64,000 nucleotides of DNA, from positions 2,170,001-2,234,000 of the forward strand of contig NZ_JBDZDN010000001.1 in NCBI RefSeq assembly GCF_040049215.1. The letters run 5' to 3'. This stretch comes from Mesorhizobium_K sp040049215 (GTDB taxonomy: Bacteria; Pseudomonadota; Alphaproteobacteria; Rhizobiales; Rhizobiaceae). Position 1 is the stretch's first letter. Each line of letters begins with the position of its first letter. Under the pieces are notes generated by a model that made no database searches, was not told where the DNA came from, and was given only the letters and a program-made list of their open reading frames with translations. Made by a program: the position numbers and the translations under genes. Of the stretch, positions 54,365 to 63,274 are shown piece after piece.

Positions 54365-55128
54365 TGACGTCCGACGAAGAGAAGCGGCATAAGGCGCTCG
54401 CGGTCCGTCCGGCCAATACGGTCTACGAAGTTGGCTACGGCAAGCCGCCGGCAACGACCCGGTTCAAGCCTGGACAATCCGGCAACCCTCGTGGGCGCCC
54501 GAAGGGTAGTGCCAACAAGACGAAGCGGCCGGCCCTCAATGAGGAGCGGATGAAGTCGATCCTTCTCGACGAGGCCTATCGGACCATCAAGGTCAACGAG
54601 GGCGCCGGCCAGATCAGCGTGCCAATGGCCCAGGCGGTCATACGCTCACTCGCAGTTAACGCCGTCAAGGGCAACCAGCGCGCACAGCGCCTGTTCACCG
54701 AGCTTCTTTTCACCACCGAGCGCGAGAACAAGAGGCTGAATGACGAGTGGCTGAACGCCGCGATTTCCTACAAGGTCGAATGGGAGCGTGAACTCGCGCG
54801 CCGTGAAAGACTAGGCATCACTGCTCCCGATCCCCTGCCGCACCCCGATCATGTCGTCATCGACATGCGCAGTGGACAGGTCGCCATCAAAGGACCAATG
54901 AGCAAGGAAGAGAAGGTGCAGTGGGACATTTGGCACGACTACCAGGCTCTCTTTCGCACCGAATTGGAGGAATACAAAGCCGCGGCTGCCCGAACAAAAA
55001 GTTCTGCACGGCTTGCGGAACTTCAGGCGGAAATAGCCCAGACTGAGCATGTGCTGTCGATCATGGACCTCGTCTTCGAGACCGGTCGCATTCCGGCTCC
55101 GTTTCCGAAGCTCGAGCCGCTGAAGTGA
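54364..55128 (+). CDS. DUF5681-domain protein
   Basis: Protein of 254 residues. The N-terminus has TRFKPGQSGNPRGRPKGSANKTKRPAL, the DUF5681 signature found in many phage-associated small proteins. The rest is helical and charged. ATG 54364 overlaps the methylase stop, so the two are coupled. Function unknown; the pairing with a ParB-methylase recurs in alphaproteobacterial elements. Confidence 0.85.
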   Translation: MTSDEEKRHKALAVRPANTVYEVGYGKPPATTRFKPGQSGNPRGRPKGSANKTKRPALNEERMKSILLDEAYRTIKVNEGAGQISVPMAQAVIRSLAVNAVKGNQRAQRLFTELLFTTERENKRLNDEWLNAAISYKVEWERELARRERLGITAPDPLPHPDHVVIDMRSGQVAIKGPMSKEEKVQWDIWHDYQALFRTELEEYKAAAARTKSSARLAELQAEIAQTEHVLSIMDLVFETGRIPAPFPKLEPLK

Positions 55129-55753
55129 CTTTGGCTTGGCACCGAGCCTCAGATCATTAGATCGGATAACTATCCCCAAACGCCGTGCGAAGGGATGCTG
55201 TTCCCGAAGCGACTCTTATCGGACTGGAGGGAGCTAAGATCGCACTGCCAGTCAAGCCAGCCTGCAAGACTGGGAGAAACGGCGCCGCGCTTGCCAGCTT
55301 TCTGCACACCGAACGTCAATAACAAAGCTTATGCGACGTTGAAAAATCCCTTTGCACCGGAAGCAGCCGGCGTAGAGCGGTTCTAGACTAGCGATGTCGC
55401 CTTTGGGGCCGGAACCGGACGGTCCGCTTCTGAATTTTAGGTTGGACAAGCCGCCGTACTTCCTGCGAAGCGGGGCTGTGTTTCCACATAAACCAAATTT
55501 GCTGCAGCCAGACCTGATTAACACTGACTTTCGAAGGTGGCACCTTGCTGCAGAGGCCGGCTTTGCAGCCAAGGTGTGATCAGAAGCAATGGAAAATTCC
55601 ATACGCGATGCCGCGCACGTCGCTTTCAACACGTACGTTGTCGCGCTTTCGTTCCTTCGAAGAGCCAAACATGCACCGCAATTCTAGCAAGTGCGGTCGT
55701 TGTGCGCTTAGCCCGCCCCGGAGAGTCTACCGGTCTCGTTAGCCGACCGCGTT
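55129..55753. other. Gene-free stretch
   Basis: No supported gene on either strand. I see no repeat or clear terminator. Confidence 0.4.
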
Positions 55754-56218
55754 TCAGACGGCTGGAGGGGCCCAGTTCAGAAAGAACCCTATGTCGCCGG
55801 GGATGCCGTCCGGGAAGTTGATAACCATCGCCGTCAGCTTGTAGCCCCGCGGTTTCCCGAGTTCTTCGTAACTCGCGTAGAGTTCTTTTGCCTTGCCTTG
55901 CAGCGTCTCTGGCCAGCGTGGGTCGCTATTGTTGATCGCGCGTCCGCTGTCCGTGCAGAGACGTGAGGGGAAGCTATATATCATCGCCTCGAACTTGCCG
56001 TCCTTTACCGCGTTCATAACCAGACGCCGCACCATGGCCATCTCTTTTTCGCCAACGTGATTATGCAAGAAGTCCCGGGCGAACTCAGAGAGTCTCCTTT
56101 CTTCGGCCTCCCGTTCCTTTCTGGCCGCGTCCACCTTTTCCATCTCCTTTTGGAGAACCGTCATCCGGAGAGCCTCCGCCGACGGCGGTACCTCGTCCAC
56201 ATCAATCGTCTGATTCAT
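55754..56218 (-). CDS. Hypothetical protein with charged helical N-terminus
   Basis: Protein of 154 residues, not recognised. Residues 20-60 are a highly charged helix (LQKEMEKVDAARKEREAEERRL). The second half (FEAMIYSFPSRLCTDSGRAINN, YKLTAMVINFPDGIPGDIGFF) looks like a small folded domain. ATG 56218 fits; the frame continues upstream across the repeat region without conserved features. Direct repeats just upstream may be its operator. Confidence 0.7.
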   Translation of the reverse strand: MNQTIDVDEVPPSAEALRMTVLQKEMEKVDAARKEREAEERRLSEFARDFLHNHVGEKEMAMVRRLVMNAVKDGKFEAMIYSFPSRLCTDSGRAINNSDPRWPETLQGKAKELYASYEELGKPRGYKLTAMVINFPDGIPGDIGFFLNWAPPAV

Positions 56219-56245
56219 CGCTAGAGCCTTTGAGCTTTTTGTAAT

Positions 56246-56272
56246 TGACGAATATATCATAGTGACGATATA
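56246..56272. promoter_or_regulatory. Direct repeats upstream of the hypothetical gene
   Basis: TGACGAATATA (56246-56256) and TGACGATATA (56263-56272), period 17, in an AT-rich stretch 28 bases upstream of the minus-strand gene starting at 56218. Possible operator. Confidence 0.35.
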
Positions 56273-56404
56273 GTCAATACGAAATGACGGCGACGCGACA
56301 TTGGCGATATCCGTCGAACCTGCGTCGGCCGCTGGATACCTCTCACCAAAACAAAGCGGCCAACGCACAGGCTGCGTGCCTTCAACGGAAGGGGACTCAC
56401 AATT

Positions 56405-58669
56405 ATGACCCAGAGAGAGGCCCAGCGGCTGCCGAGCCACCCGGCGGCCGTAGACTACTCGGTTGAATACGCGGTCGACGCTTGGCAGCGCTCGATTCTC
56501 TTCCTTGATGTCCTGCGCCGGCGCGCTGTCCAGTTCGAAGAGCGCGCCTCGCAAACCGCCCCTCATGTGCTCGACTACGAGGCCGAACTGGTGCTGGACG
56601 GCCGCGGTCTGCAGCGCCCGGTCAACTACGCACTCGTCCGGATCATCCCGAACGGCAGTTTCAAGATTGATCCCTTGAAGCGGCCCTTCGTCGTGGTAGA
56701 TCCGCGCGCCGGCCATGGTCCTGGCATCGGGGGCTTCAAGGCCGACAGCGAGATCGGCGTGGCGATGAAGGCTGGCCACCCAACCTACCTGATCGGCTTT
56801 CTACCCGATCCGGTGCCCGGCCAGACCATCGAGGACATCGGCCGCGCGGAGGCGACATTCCTGGAGACCGTTATCGCCCGCCATCCGGACGCTGAGGGAA
56901 AGCCGTGCGTCATTGGCAACTGCCAGGCCGGCTGGGCGATGATGATGGTGAACGCGCTCCGCCCGGAGCTCTTCGGACCTATCATTGTCGCGGGATCACC
57001 GCTCTCCTACTGGGCTGGCGTGCGCGGCAAGAACCCTATGCGCTATTCGGGGGGGCTGCTCGGTGGCTCGTGGCTGACCGCACTGACCGGCGATCTCGGC
57101 GGCGGCATTTTCGACGGCGCCTGGCTGGTGCAGAATTTCGAGAACCAGAACCCGGCCAACACTCTCTGGACCAAGCAGTACAACGTCTGGTCGAAAATCG
57201 ACACCGAGGCCGAGCGCTACCTCGGTTTCGAGAAATACTGGGGCGGCCTCGTTCTGCTCAATGCCGATGAGATGCAATGGATCGTTGACCAACTCTTCGT
57301 CGGCAACCACCTTGCCGCCGGTAACATTCGCACCTCCGATGGTGCCGCCATCGACCTGCGCACGATCCGTTCCCCGATCGTCGTCTTCTGCTCGCATGGC
57401 GACAACATCACCCCGCCGCAGCAGGCGCTCGACTGGATCCTCGATCTCTACGACAGCGTCGACGATATACGCGCCTGGGGCCAGACCATCGTCTATACCA
57501 TCCACGACAATATCGGCCATCTGGGCATTTTCGTCTCAGGGGGCGTTGCGCGGAAGCAGCACGATGAGTTCGCCTCCAACATCGACCTGATCGACGTCCT
57601 CCCTCCGGGACTCTACGAAGCGGTTCTGACCCCGAAAGGTGAGGCAGTCGACAATCCCGAGCTCGTTACCGGCGAATGGGTGATGCGCTGCGAGGCGCGC
57701 ACGCTCGACGACATCCGCGCCCTCGGCGCCAACGACCTCGCCGACGAGCGCAAGTTCGAGGCCGCGGCGCGGGTCTCCGAGGTCAACCTGTCGCTCTACC
57801 GCGCCAACGTCCAGCCTTTCGTGCGCGCGGTCACGACGCCGCAGATGGCCGAGGCGATGCGAGCCCTGCACCCGATGCGCCTGTCCTACGCGATCTTCGG
57901 CGCGCGGAACCCGTTTCTCGCCTGGGTGGACGATGCCGCCGACTGGGTTCGCGAAAACCGTCGCCCGGCGAAGTCGGACAATCCGATGCTGGGATTTCAG
58001 GAACTGGCGTCACGGCAGATCGTCGATGGGCTGGATTTCTGGCGAAAGGGCGTGGAACGCATCGCCGAGGAAACCTTTCATGCGCTCTACGGCGCGCCGG
58101 TCCTGCAGGCGGCGCTCGGCATCGACACCGACTCCTCCCGCCCACCGCGCAGGGCGGCTCGCAGCAAGCTGCATCAAGCCCTGGTCGAGCGCCGGATCGA
58201 CGAGCTCAATAACGAGATGAACCACGGCGGCCTCGTCGAAGCCGCGGTCAGGGCGCTGATCTACGTTGGATACGCCCACGGCGCCGTGGACGAGCGCGGG
58301 TTCGCAGCTATTCGCGGCATTCGTGACGCGCTCGCGCCCGCCAACCAGAGGACGCTTGCCGAGTTCAAGACACTCGTCCGAGACCAGTTCCTCATGCTCG
58401 TCATAGACGAGGAAGCCGCAGTGCTAGCCATTCCGCACCTACTGCCCGAATCGATCAAAGAGCGCTGCGAGGCGTTCGACATGCTGCGGCAAGTGCTCGA
58501 GGCGCCGGGTGCTCTTGGTGACGAGGCGAGTGTCCGGCTGCGGCGGGTTGCGACGCTCTTCGGCCTCGGGTCGGAGTTGGCCACGACTTCGCCAGCGAGG
58601 CCGGGCAAGCGCGCCGCCGCGCAGATCCTTTCGCCCGTCAGGGCGGCAAGGATACAGGAGAGATCATGA
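56405..58669 (+). CDS. DUF3141 protein, PhaC-like alpha/beta hydrolase fold
   Basis: Large protein of 754 residues. It resembles poly(3-hydroxyalkanoate) synthases in its first half, with RPFVVVDPRAGHGPGIGGFK and a nucleophile elbow CVIGNCQAGWAMMMV (Gly-x-Cys-x-Ala-Gly), which has the cysteine of PhaC instead of a serine. The second half is an uncharacterised helical region. It heads an operon with pta, ackA and fabI, an order seen in many alphaproteobacteria. Role unproven; a link to acyl-CoA or hydroxyalkanoate turnover fits the context. Confidence 0.88.
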   Translation: MTQREAQRLPSHPAAVDYSVEYAVDAWQRSILFLDVLRRRAVQFEERASQTAPHVLDYEAELVLDGRGLQRPVNYALVRIIPNGSFKIDPLKRPFVVVDPRAGHGPGIGGFKADSEIGVAMKAGHPTYLIGFLPDPVPGQTIEDIGRAEATFLETVIARHPDAEGKPCVIGNCQAGWAMMMVNALRPELFGPIIVAGSPLSYWAGVRGKNPMRYSGGLLGGSWLTALTGDLGGGIFDGAWLVQNFENQNPANTLWTKQYNVWSKIDTEAERYLGFEKYWGGLVLLNADEMQWIVDQLFVGNHLAAGNIRTSDGAAIDLRTIRSPIVVFCSHGDNITPPQQALDWILDLYDSVDDIRAWGQTIVYTIHDNIGHLGIFVSGGVARKQHDEFASNIDLIDVLPPGLYEAVLTPKGEAVDNPELVTGEWVMRCEARTLDDIRALGANDLADERKFEAAARVSEVNLSLYRANVQPFVRAVTTPQMAEAMRALHPMRLSYAIFGARNPFLAWVDDAADWVRENRRPAKSDNPMLGFQELASRQIVDGLDFWRKGVERIAEETFHALYGAPVLQAALGIDTDSSRPPRRAARSKLHQALVERRIDELNNEMNHGGLVEAAVRALIYVGYAHGAVDERGFAAIRGIRDALAPANQRTLAEFKTLVRDQFLMLVIDEEAAVLAIPHLLPESIKERCEAFDMLRQVLEAPGALGDEASVRLRRVATLFGLGSELATTSPARPGKRAAAQILSPVRAARIQERS

Positions 58670-58706
58670 TGCGGACAGGTAATTTTAACCGACCCGGAGC
58701 GGTTTT

Positions 58707-59693
58707 ATGAATAAGGCAATCAAAGCGGAGGCAGCCGCCGGCATAGTCGGAGAGGCGCCCGAAGCTCTCTCGAAGTACGATCAACTGATCGCTGCGGCCC
58801 AGGCGGTTGAGGCGCCGCGTACCCTCGTCGTTCATCCCTGCGACGAAACCTCGTTGCGCGGCGCCGTCGAAGCGACTGAGGCTGGCCTCATCGAGCCGGT
58901 GCTGGTTGGTCCGGCCGCAAAGATCCGCGCTGTGGCTGCTCAGCATCGAATTGATCTCGCTGGTTACGAGATCATCGACGCCGCTCACAGCCACGACGCC
59001 GCAGCGAGTGCAGTGGCGCTGGTGCGCGAGGGCCATGGTGAACTCCTAATGAAGGGGAGCATTCACACTGACGAGCTGATGAAGGAGGTGACCTCGTCCG
59101 CCACCGGCTTGCGCACTGCCCGGCGCATCAGCCACGTCTTCATCATGGACGTGCCCGGGCATCCGGAGACGCTGTTCATCACCGACGCCGCGATCAACAT
59201 ATTCCCGGACCTCGACACCAAGCGCGACATCGTCCAGAACGCCATCGACCTCTGGGTCGGCGTCGGCTTGGGCACGCCCAGGGTCGCGATCCTCTCGGCG
59301 GTCGAGACGGTGACGACCAAGATCCCCTCGACGATCGAGGCCGCGGCGCTCTGCAAGATGGCCGAGCGCGGCCAGATCACCGGCGGGCTGCTGGACGGCC
59401 CGCTCGCGTTCGACAACGCGATCGACTCCGAGGCGGCGCTGATCAAGGGCATCGGCGGCCCGGTCGCCGGCCACGCGCAGATCCTCGTCGTTCCCGACCT
59501 CGAGGCCGGGAACATGCTTGCGAAGAACCTAACCTTCCTCGCGCATGCCGACGCCGCAGGAATTGTGCTCGGCGCTCGCGTGCCGATCGTCCTCACCTCG
59601 CGCGCCGACAGCGTCCGTACACGTCTCGCCTCCAGCGCGGTCGCGGCGATCTACGCAGACGCCCGCCGCAAGACCACCGCCGTCGCCGCCTGA
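58707..59693 (+). CDS. pta: Phosphate acetyl/butyryltransferase (Pta-like)
   Basis: Converts acyl-CoA and phosphate to acyl phosphate and CoA. The protein has 328 residues, the short phosphotransacetylase form also called phosphate butyryltransferase. Visible signatures are VEATEAGLIEPVLVGP, LLMKGSIHTDELMKEV, HVFIMDVPGHPETLFITDAAINIFPDLDTK and ILVVPDLEAGNMLAKNL. It is followed after one base by acetate kinase, so the pair would interconvert acyl-CoA and acid with ATP formation. Confidence 0.92.
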   Translation: MNKAIKAEAAAGIVGEAPEALSKYDQLIAAAQAVEAPRTLVVHPCDETSLRGAVEATEAGLIEPVLVGPAAKIRAVAAQHRIDLAGYEIIDAAHSHDAAASAVALVREGHGELLMKGSIHTDELMKEVTSSATGLRTARRISHVFIMDVPGHPETLFITDAAINIFPDLDTKRDIVQNAIDLWVGVGLGTPRVAILSAVETVTTKIPSTIEAAALCKMAERGQITGGLLDGPLAFDNAIDSEAALIKGIGGPVAGHAQILVVPDLEAGNMLAKNLTFLAHADAAGIVLGARVPIVLTSRADSVRTRLASSAVAAIYADARRKTTAVAA

Positions 59694-59694
59694 T

Positions 59695-60876
59695 ATGGAC
59701 GCGATACTCGTCGTCAACGCCGGCTCGTCGAGCCTGAAGTTCCAGATATTCGCTGTCTCCGGCGGCGATCTCGAACGGCGTATTCGCGGCCAGTTGGACG
59801 GCATCGGTGTCCGGCCCCGCCTGCGTGCCGCCGACCGCTCCGGCATCGCGCTCGTCGACCGCGGCTATGCGCCGGCGGAGATCCCCGATCTGCCCGCGGC
59901 GATCACCGAGACCCGCGCTTGGCTCGCCACGCTCGAGGGTTTCGCGCTCCGCGCTATCGGCCACCGCGTCGTCCACGGCGGGCCCGAGTTCGACCGCCCG
60001 ATGCTGATCGACGAGGCCATCCTCGGCCGGCTCGCCCGCTACCAGTCGCTGGCGCCGCTGCACCAGCCGAACAACCTCGCGCCGATCCGCCTCGCCATGG
60101 CGATCGACCCCGAGGTGCCGCAGGTCGCCTGCTTCGACACCGCTTTCCACCGCGGGCATGCCGCGCACACCGACTGCTACGCCCTGCCGCGCGCGCTCTG
60201 CGACGAGGGCATCCGCCGCTACGGCTTCCACGGCCTCAGTTACGAGTATGTCGCCCACCGGCTGCCGGAGGTTGCGCCGGAGATCGCCGGCGGCCGCGTC
60301 ATCGTCGCCCACCTCGGCAGCGGCGCTTCGATGTGCGCGCTGCTCGGCGGCCGAAGCATCGAGTCGACAATGGGCTTCACCGCCCTCGACGGCCTGCCGA
60401 TGGGCACGCGGCCAGGCCAGCTCGACCCCGGCGTGGTCCTGCACCTGATCGAGGAGAAGGGAATGACCCCGGCGGAGGTAACCCGCCTCCTCTATAACGG
60501 CTCGGGCCTCAAGGGGCTTTCCGGCATCTCCAGCGACATGCGCGATCTGCTGGCCAGCGACGCCCCCGCGGCGGCATTCGCGATCGACCACTTCATCCAC
60601 CGCTGCGCGCTGAACGTCGGCCAGCTCGCCGCCGCGCTCGGCGGGCTCGACGCGTTCGTCTTCACCGCCGGCATAGGCGAGCGCGCGCCCGCGATCCGCG
60701 CCCGCATCGCCGATCGCCTCGCCTGGCTAGGCGCCGCGCTCGACCCAGTCGCAAACGAGGCCGGCGCCACCTGCGTTTCGTCTCCGGACAGCCGTGTCGC
60801 GCTCATCGTCGTACCGACAGACGAGGAGCTGATGATCGCCCGCCACACCCTAGCGCTGACAGGAGGTGCAACATGA
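59695..60876 (+). CDS. ackA: Acetate kinase
   Basis: Protein of 393 residues that transfers phosphate between ATP and acetate. All signatures are present: ILVVNAGSSSLKFQIF, GHRVVHGG, CFDTAFHRGH, YGFHGLSYEYVA, HLGSGASM, MGFTALDGLPMGTRPGQLDPG and FTAGIGERAPAIRAR. ATG 59695 lies one base after the pta stop. Its own stop overlaps the fabI start (ATGA). Confidence 0.95.
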   Translation: MDAILVVNAGSSSLKFQIFAVSGGDLERRIRGQLDGIGVRPRLRAADRSGIALVDRGYAPAEIPDLPAAITETRAWLATLEGFALRAIGHRVVHGGPEFDRPMLIDEAILGRLARYQSLAPLHQPNNLAPIRLAMAIDPEVPQVACFDTAFHRGHAAHTDCYALPRALCDEGIRRYGFHGLSYEYVAHRLPEVAPEIAGGRVIVAHLGSGASMCALLGGRSIESTMGFTALDGLPMGTRPGQLDPGVVLHLIEEKGMTPAEVTRLLYNGSGLKGLSGISSDMRDLLASDAPAAAFAIDHFIHRCALNVGQLAAALGGLDAFVFTAGIGERAPAIRARIADRLAWLGAALDPVANEAGATCVSSPDSRVALIVVPTDEELMIARHTLALTGGAT

Positions 60877-61658
60877 CCCTACCCCCCGTGAAGGCAAAAC
60901 TCCTCGACGGCAAGCGAGGCCTGATCGTCGGCATCGCCAACGACCGCTCGATCGCCTGGGGCTGCGCCCGCGCCTTTCGCGCCCTCGGCGCCGAACTCGC
61001 GATCACCTACCTCAACGAAAAGGCGAAGCCGCATGTCGATCCGCTGGCCCGCGAGGTCGAGGCGCCGATCTTCATGCCCATGGACGTGATGGCCGACGGC
61101 CAGCTCGAGTCCGTCTTCGACCGCATCGCCGCCGACTGGGGTAAGCTCGACTTCCTGGTTCACTCGATCGCTTTCTCGACGAAGGACGCCCTCGGCGGCC
61201 GTGTGGTCGACGTGCCTCTACAGGGTTTCCAGGCGACGATGAACGTCTCGGTGTGGTCGTTCCTGCGGATGGCCCACCTCGCCGAGCCTCTGATGAAGGA
61301 TGGAGGCACGCTCTTCACCATGACCTACTACGGCTCCGAGAAAGTGGTTGAGAACTACAACATTATGGGTGTCGCCAAGGCCGCGCTTGAATGCGCCGTC
61401 CGCTACGTCGCCGCGGAGCTCGGACCGAAAGGCATCCGCGTTCACGCGATCTCCCCCGGTCCGCTCGCCACCCGCGCCGCCTCGGGGATCCCCGAGTTCG
61501 ACGAGTTGCTCGCGAAGGCCAAGGTCAAGTCTCCGGCGCGTGCACTCATTGACATCGACGATGTCGGCGCCGCCTGCGCCTTCCTTTCCCACGACGCGGC
61601 CCGCCTGATGACCGGCCAGGTGCTATACGTTGACGGAGGATACAACATCATCGACTGA
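60873..61658 (+). CDS. fabI: Enoyl-ACP reductase (FabI type)
   Basis: Short-chain dehydrogenase of 261 residues, NADH-dependent enoyl-acyl carrier protein reductase. The cofactor motif is GLIVGIANDRSIAWGCARAF. The active-site Tyr and Lys are in SEKVVENYNIMGVAKAALE, matching the Y-x6-K order of FabI. AGGAGGTG is an excellent ribosome binding site. Last gene of the DUF3141-pta-ackA-fabI operon; likely a paralogue of the housekeeping fabI. Confidence 0.93.
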   Translation: MTLPPVKAKLLDGKRGLIVGIANDRSIAWGCARAFRALGAELAITYLNEKAKPHVDPLAREVEAPIFMPMDVMADGQLESVFDRIAADWGKLDFLVHSIAFSTKDALGGRVVDVPLQGFQATMNVSVWSFLRMAHLAEPLMKDGGTLFTMTYYGSEKVVENYNIMGVAKAALECAVRYVAAELGPKGIRVHAISPGPLATRAASGIPEFDELLAKAKVKSPARALIDIDDVGAACAFLSHDAARLMTGQVLYVDGGYNIID

Positions 61659-61774
61659 AAGCTCGCCAAGGGAAGTCAGGATCGGCCGCGGGCGCTGGTG
61701 CGTCCGAACGGTCGGAGCGGAACTTCTTGGCTCTTTCAAGCGGAGGAATATCGGTGATGAACCTGCTGGTTATG

Positions 61775-62215
61775 TCACATAAGGTCGGCGAGCTCTGCCC
61801 GGCAGGACTTGGCGAAGGTGTGCAGAATGTCATGGGCCGCGATACGCGCGTGCTTAGCCTCTAGAGCAGTCGAGGGCGTCTCGTAGGTTTCGACGATGCG
61901 CTCAAGAACCGCCTCAGCAGCGCCGATTGTACCGGGGGACGCGAATAGCCGAAGCTTGTTGATGGTCGCATAAATCGGCACAAGCTTGGCTGGCTCCTCC
62001 AGGGATTGCTGAACGATACCGTCCGCATAGGTCCGTGACGCCTGGTCGATGAACTCCATGAAAAGCTGCTCGCGATGCGAGCCTTCCTGCGTCAGTCGCC
62101 GCATGCGATCCTGATGATGCTGCGTGAGCCACGTGGTCGCGACGGACGCCAAGGCACCAATCGCGGAGCCCATCAGCGCAGATAATGCCGACAGTGTGGC
62201 GGGTTCGAGGGTCAC
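61775..62215 (-). CDS. Hypothetical single-helix membrane protein
   Basis: Protein of 146 residues with one N-terminal transmembrane helix (LSALMGSAIGALASVATTWLT) and a cytosolic helical region rich in Glu, Gln and Arg. No family is recognised, but proteins of this design are common small orphan membrane proteins. Confidence 0.65.
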   Translation of the reverse strand: MTLEPATLSALSALMGSAIGALASVATTWLTQHHQDRMRRLTQEGSHREQLFMEFIDQASRTYADGIVQQSLEEPAKLVPIYATINKLRLFASPGTIGAAEAVLERIVETYETPSTALEAKHARIAAHDILHTFAKSCRAELADLM

Positions 62216-62254
62216 GGGGTTCCTTTATCGCTCAGCCGCGTTCCGGGGACTGCG

Positions 62255-63274
62255 TCACGGCAGAAGAAGCGCACGCCCCGGCTGACCTTGCCTGACGTGG
62301 TTGAAGGCTTCTGCTGCTTCGGCAAGGGGCTTTCGGAGCCCGATGGGGAGGCTGACGGTGTTCTGTCTGACAAACCGGCCCAGATCGAAAAGCGCCGCGG
62401 CATCCGGCTTGAAAACAGTCCATGCGTACTTGGCGCCGTTCGGCGACGCGCTCCGGTGCCTCCTCTTTTCCGAGATTGTCTTCAGGGCTCCTCGCAGCCA
62501 CCCTAGCCGGTCAAGATTGCTCAGCATTGGGTGCACGGTGGTAGCGTGTCCGAGCGCACCCTCCCGCAGGCAGCCGAGCAGCGCGAGATCATCGTCCCAA
62601 GTCGCGAAATTGAGGGTCGCATCGAAAGATCGCGACAGTGACTCGAACGGCTTAGCCGTGCAGTCGACCAGTTCGGCGGCACCGGCTTCCCGGCACGCCT
62701 CAAAGCTCGACGGCCAGGCGATCGCCGTGACGTTCGCACCCCATTCCGACAGCATCCGGGTCGCCAAGGTGCCGAGGCCGCCTGCGGCGCCATGCACCAG
62801 CACTTTCTTTCCGGCCGCGTTCTGTCGGGTAAGCCCCGCTCCACGAACAGCGAGCCACATCGTCACGAAGCCGTAGGGTAACGGGGCAAGGGATTCGATG
62901 TCCCGATCTGTGGGCGCGTGCAGCAAATGGGCGGTCTTGACCAATACATGGCGGGCGTGAGTTCCATCTGCTGAAGCAGGCTTTACGCCGTAAACTCGAT
63001 CGCCGACCTTGAAGGTCCGCGCGGCTGAGCCTGTGGCTGTAACCGTGCCGGCTAGGTCGTTGCCAAGCACGAGCGGAAACCTGCCTGCGCCGAGCAGCGA
63101 CAACAACTTGCGGCCATAGCCGTCGGCGCGACGCACGTCGATCGGATTCACAGAAGCCGCGGCCACTGCAACCTCGACTTCATCGGCCGCCGGCTTGCAT
63201 CTCGGAAATTGCCTTAGCTCAAACTCGCCGGAGCCGTCGGGTCCGAGGCAAAAGGCTGCCGTGCTTGACGTCAT
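62255..63274 (-). CDS. Zinc-type alcohol dehydrogenase / quinone oxidoreductase family
   Basis: MDR-superfamily enzyme of 339 residues. It has the family opening GSGEFELRQFPRCKPAADEVEVAVAAASVNPIDVRRADG, GNDLAGTVTATGSAARTFKVGDRVYGV, and a cofactor motif KVLVHGAAGGLGTLATRM. No zinc cysteines are visible, so it is more likely an NADPH-dependent quinone/enone reductase than a classical zinc dehydrogenase. Its ATG overlaps the stop of the acyl-CoA synthetase gene (ATGA), so they share an operon. Confidence 0.88.
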   Translation of the reverse strand: MTSSTAAFCLGPDGSGEFELRQFPRCKPAADEVEVAVAAASVNPIDVRRADGYGRKLLSLLGAGRFPLVLGNDLAGTVTATGSAARTFKVGDRVYGVKPASADGTHARHVLVKTAHLLHAPTDRDIESLAPLPYGFVTMWLAVRGAGLTRQNAAGKKVLVHGAAGGLGTLATRMLSEWGANVTAIAWPSSFEACREAGAAELVDCTAKPFESLSRSFDATLNFATWDDDLALLGCLREGALGHATTVHPMLSNLDRLGWLRGALKTISEKRRHRSASPNGAKYAWTVFKPDAAALFDLGRFVRQNTVSLPIGLRKPLAEAAEAFNHVRQGQPGRALLLP

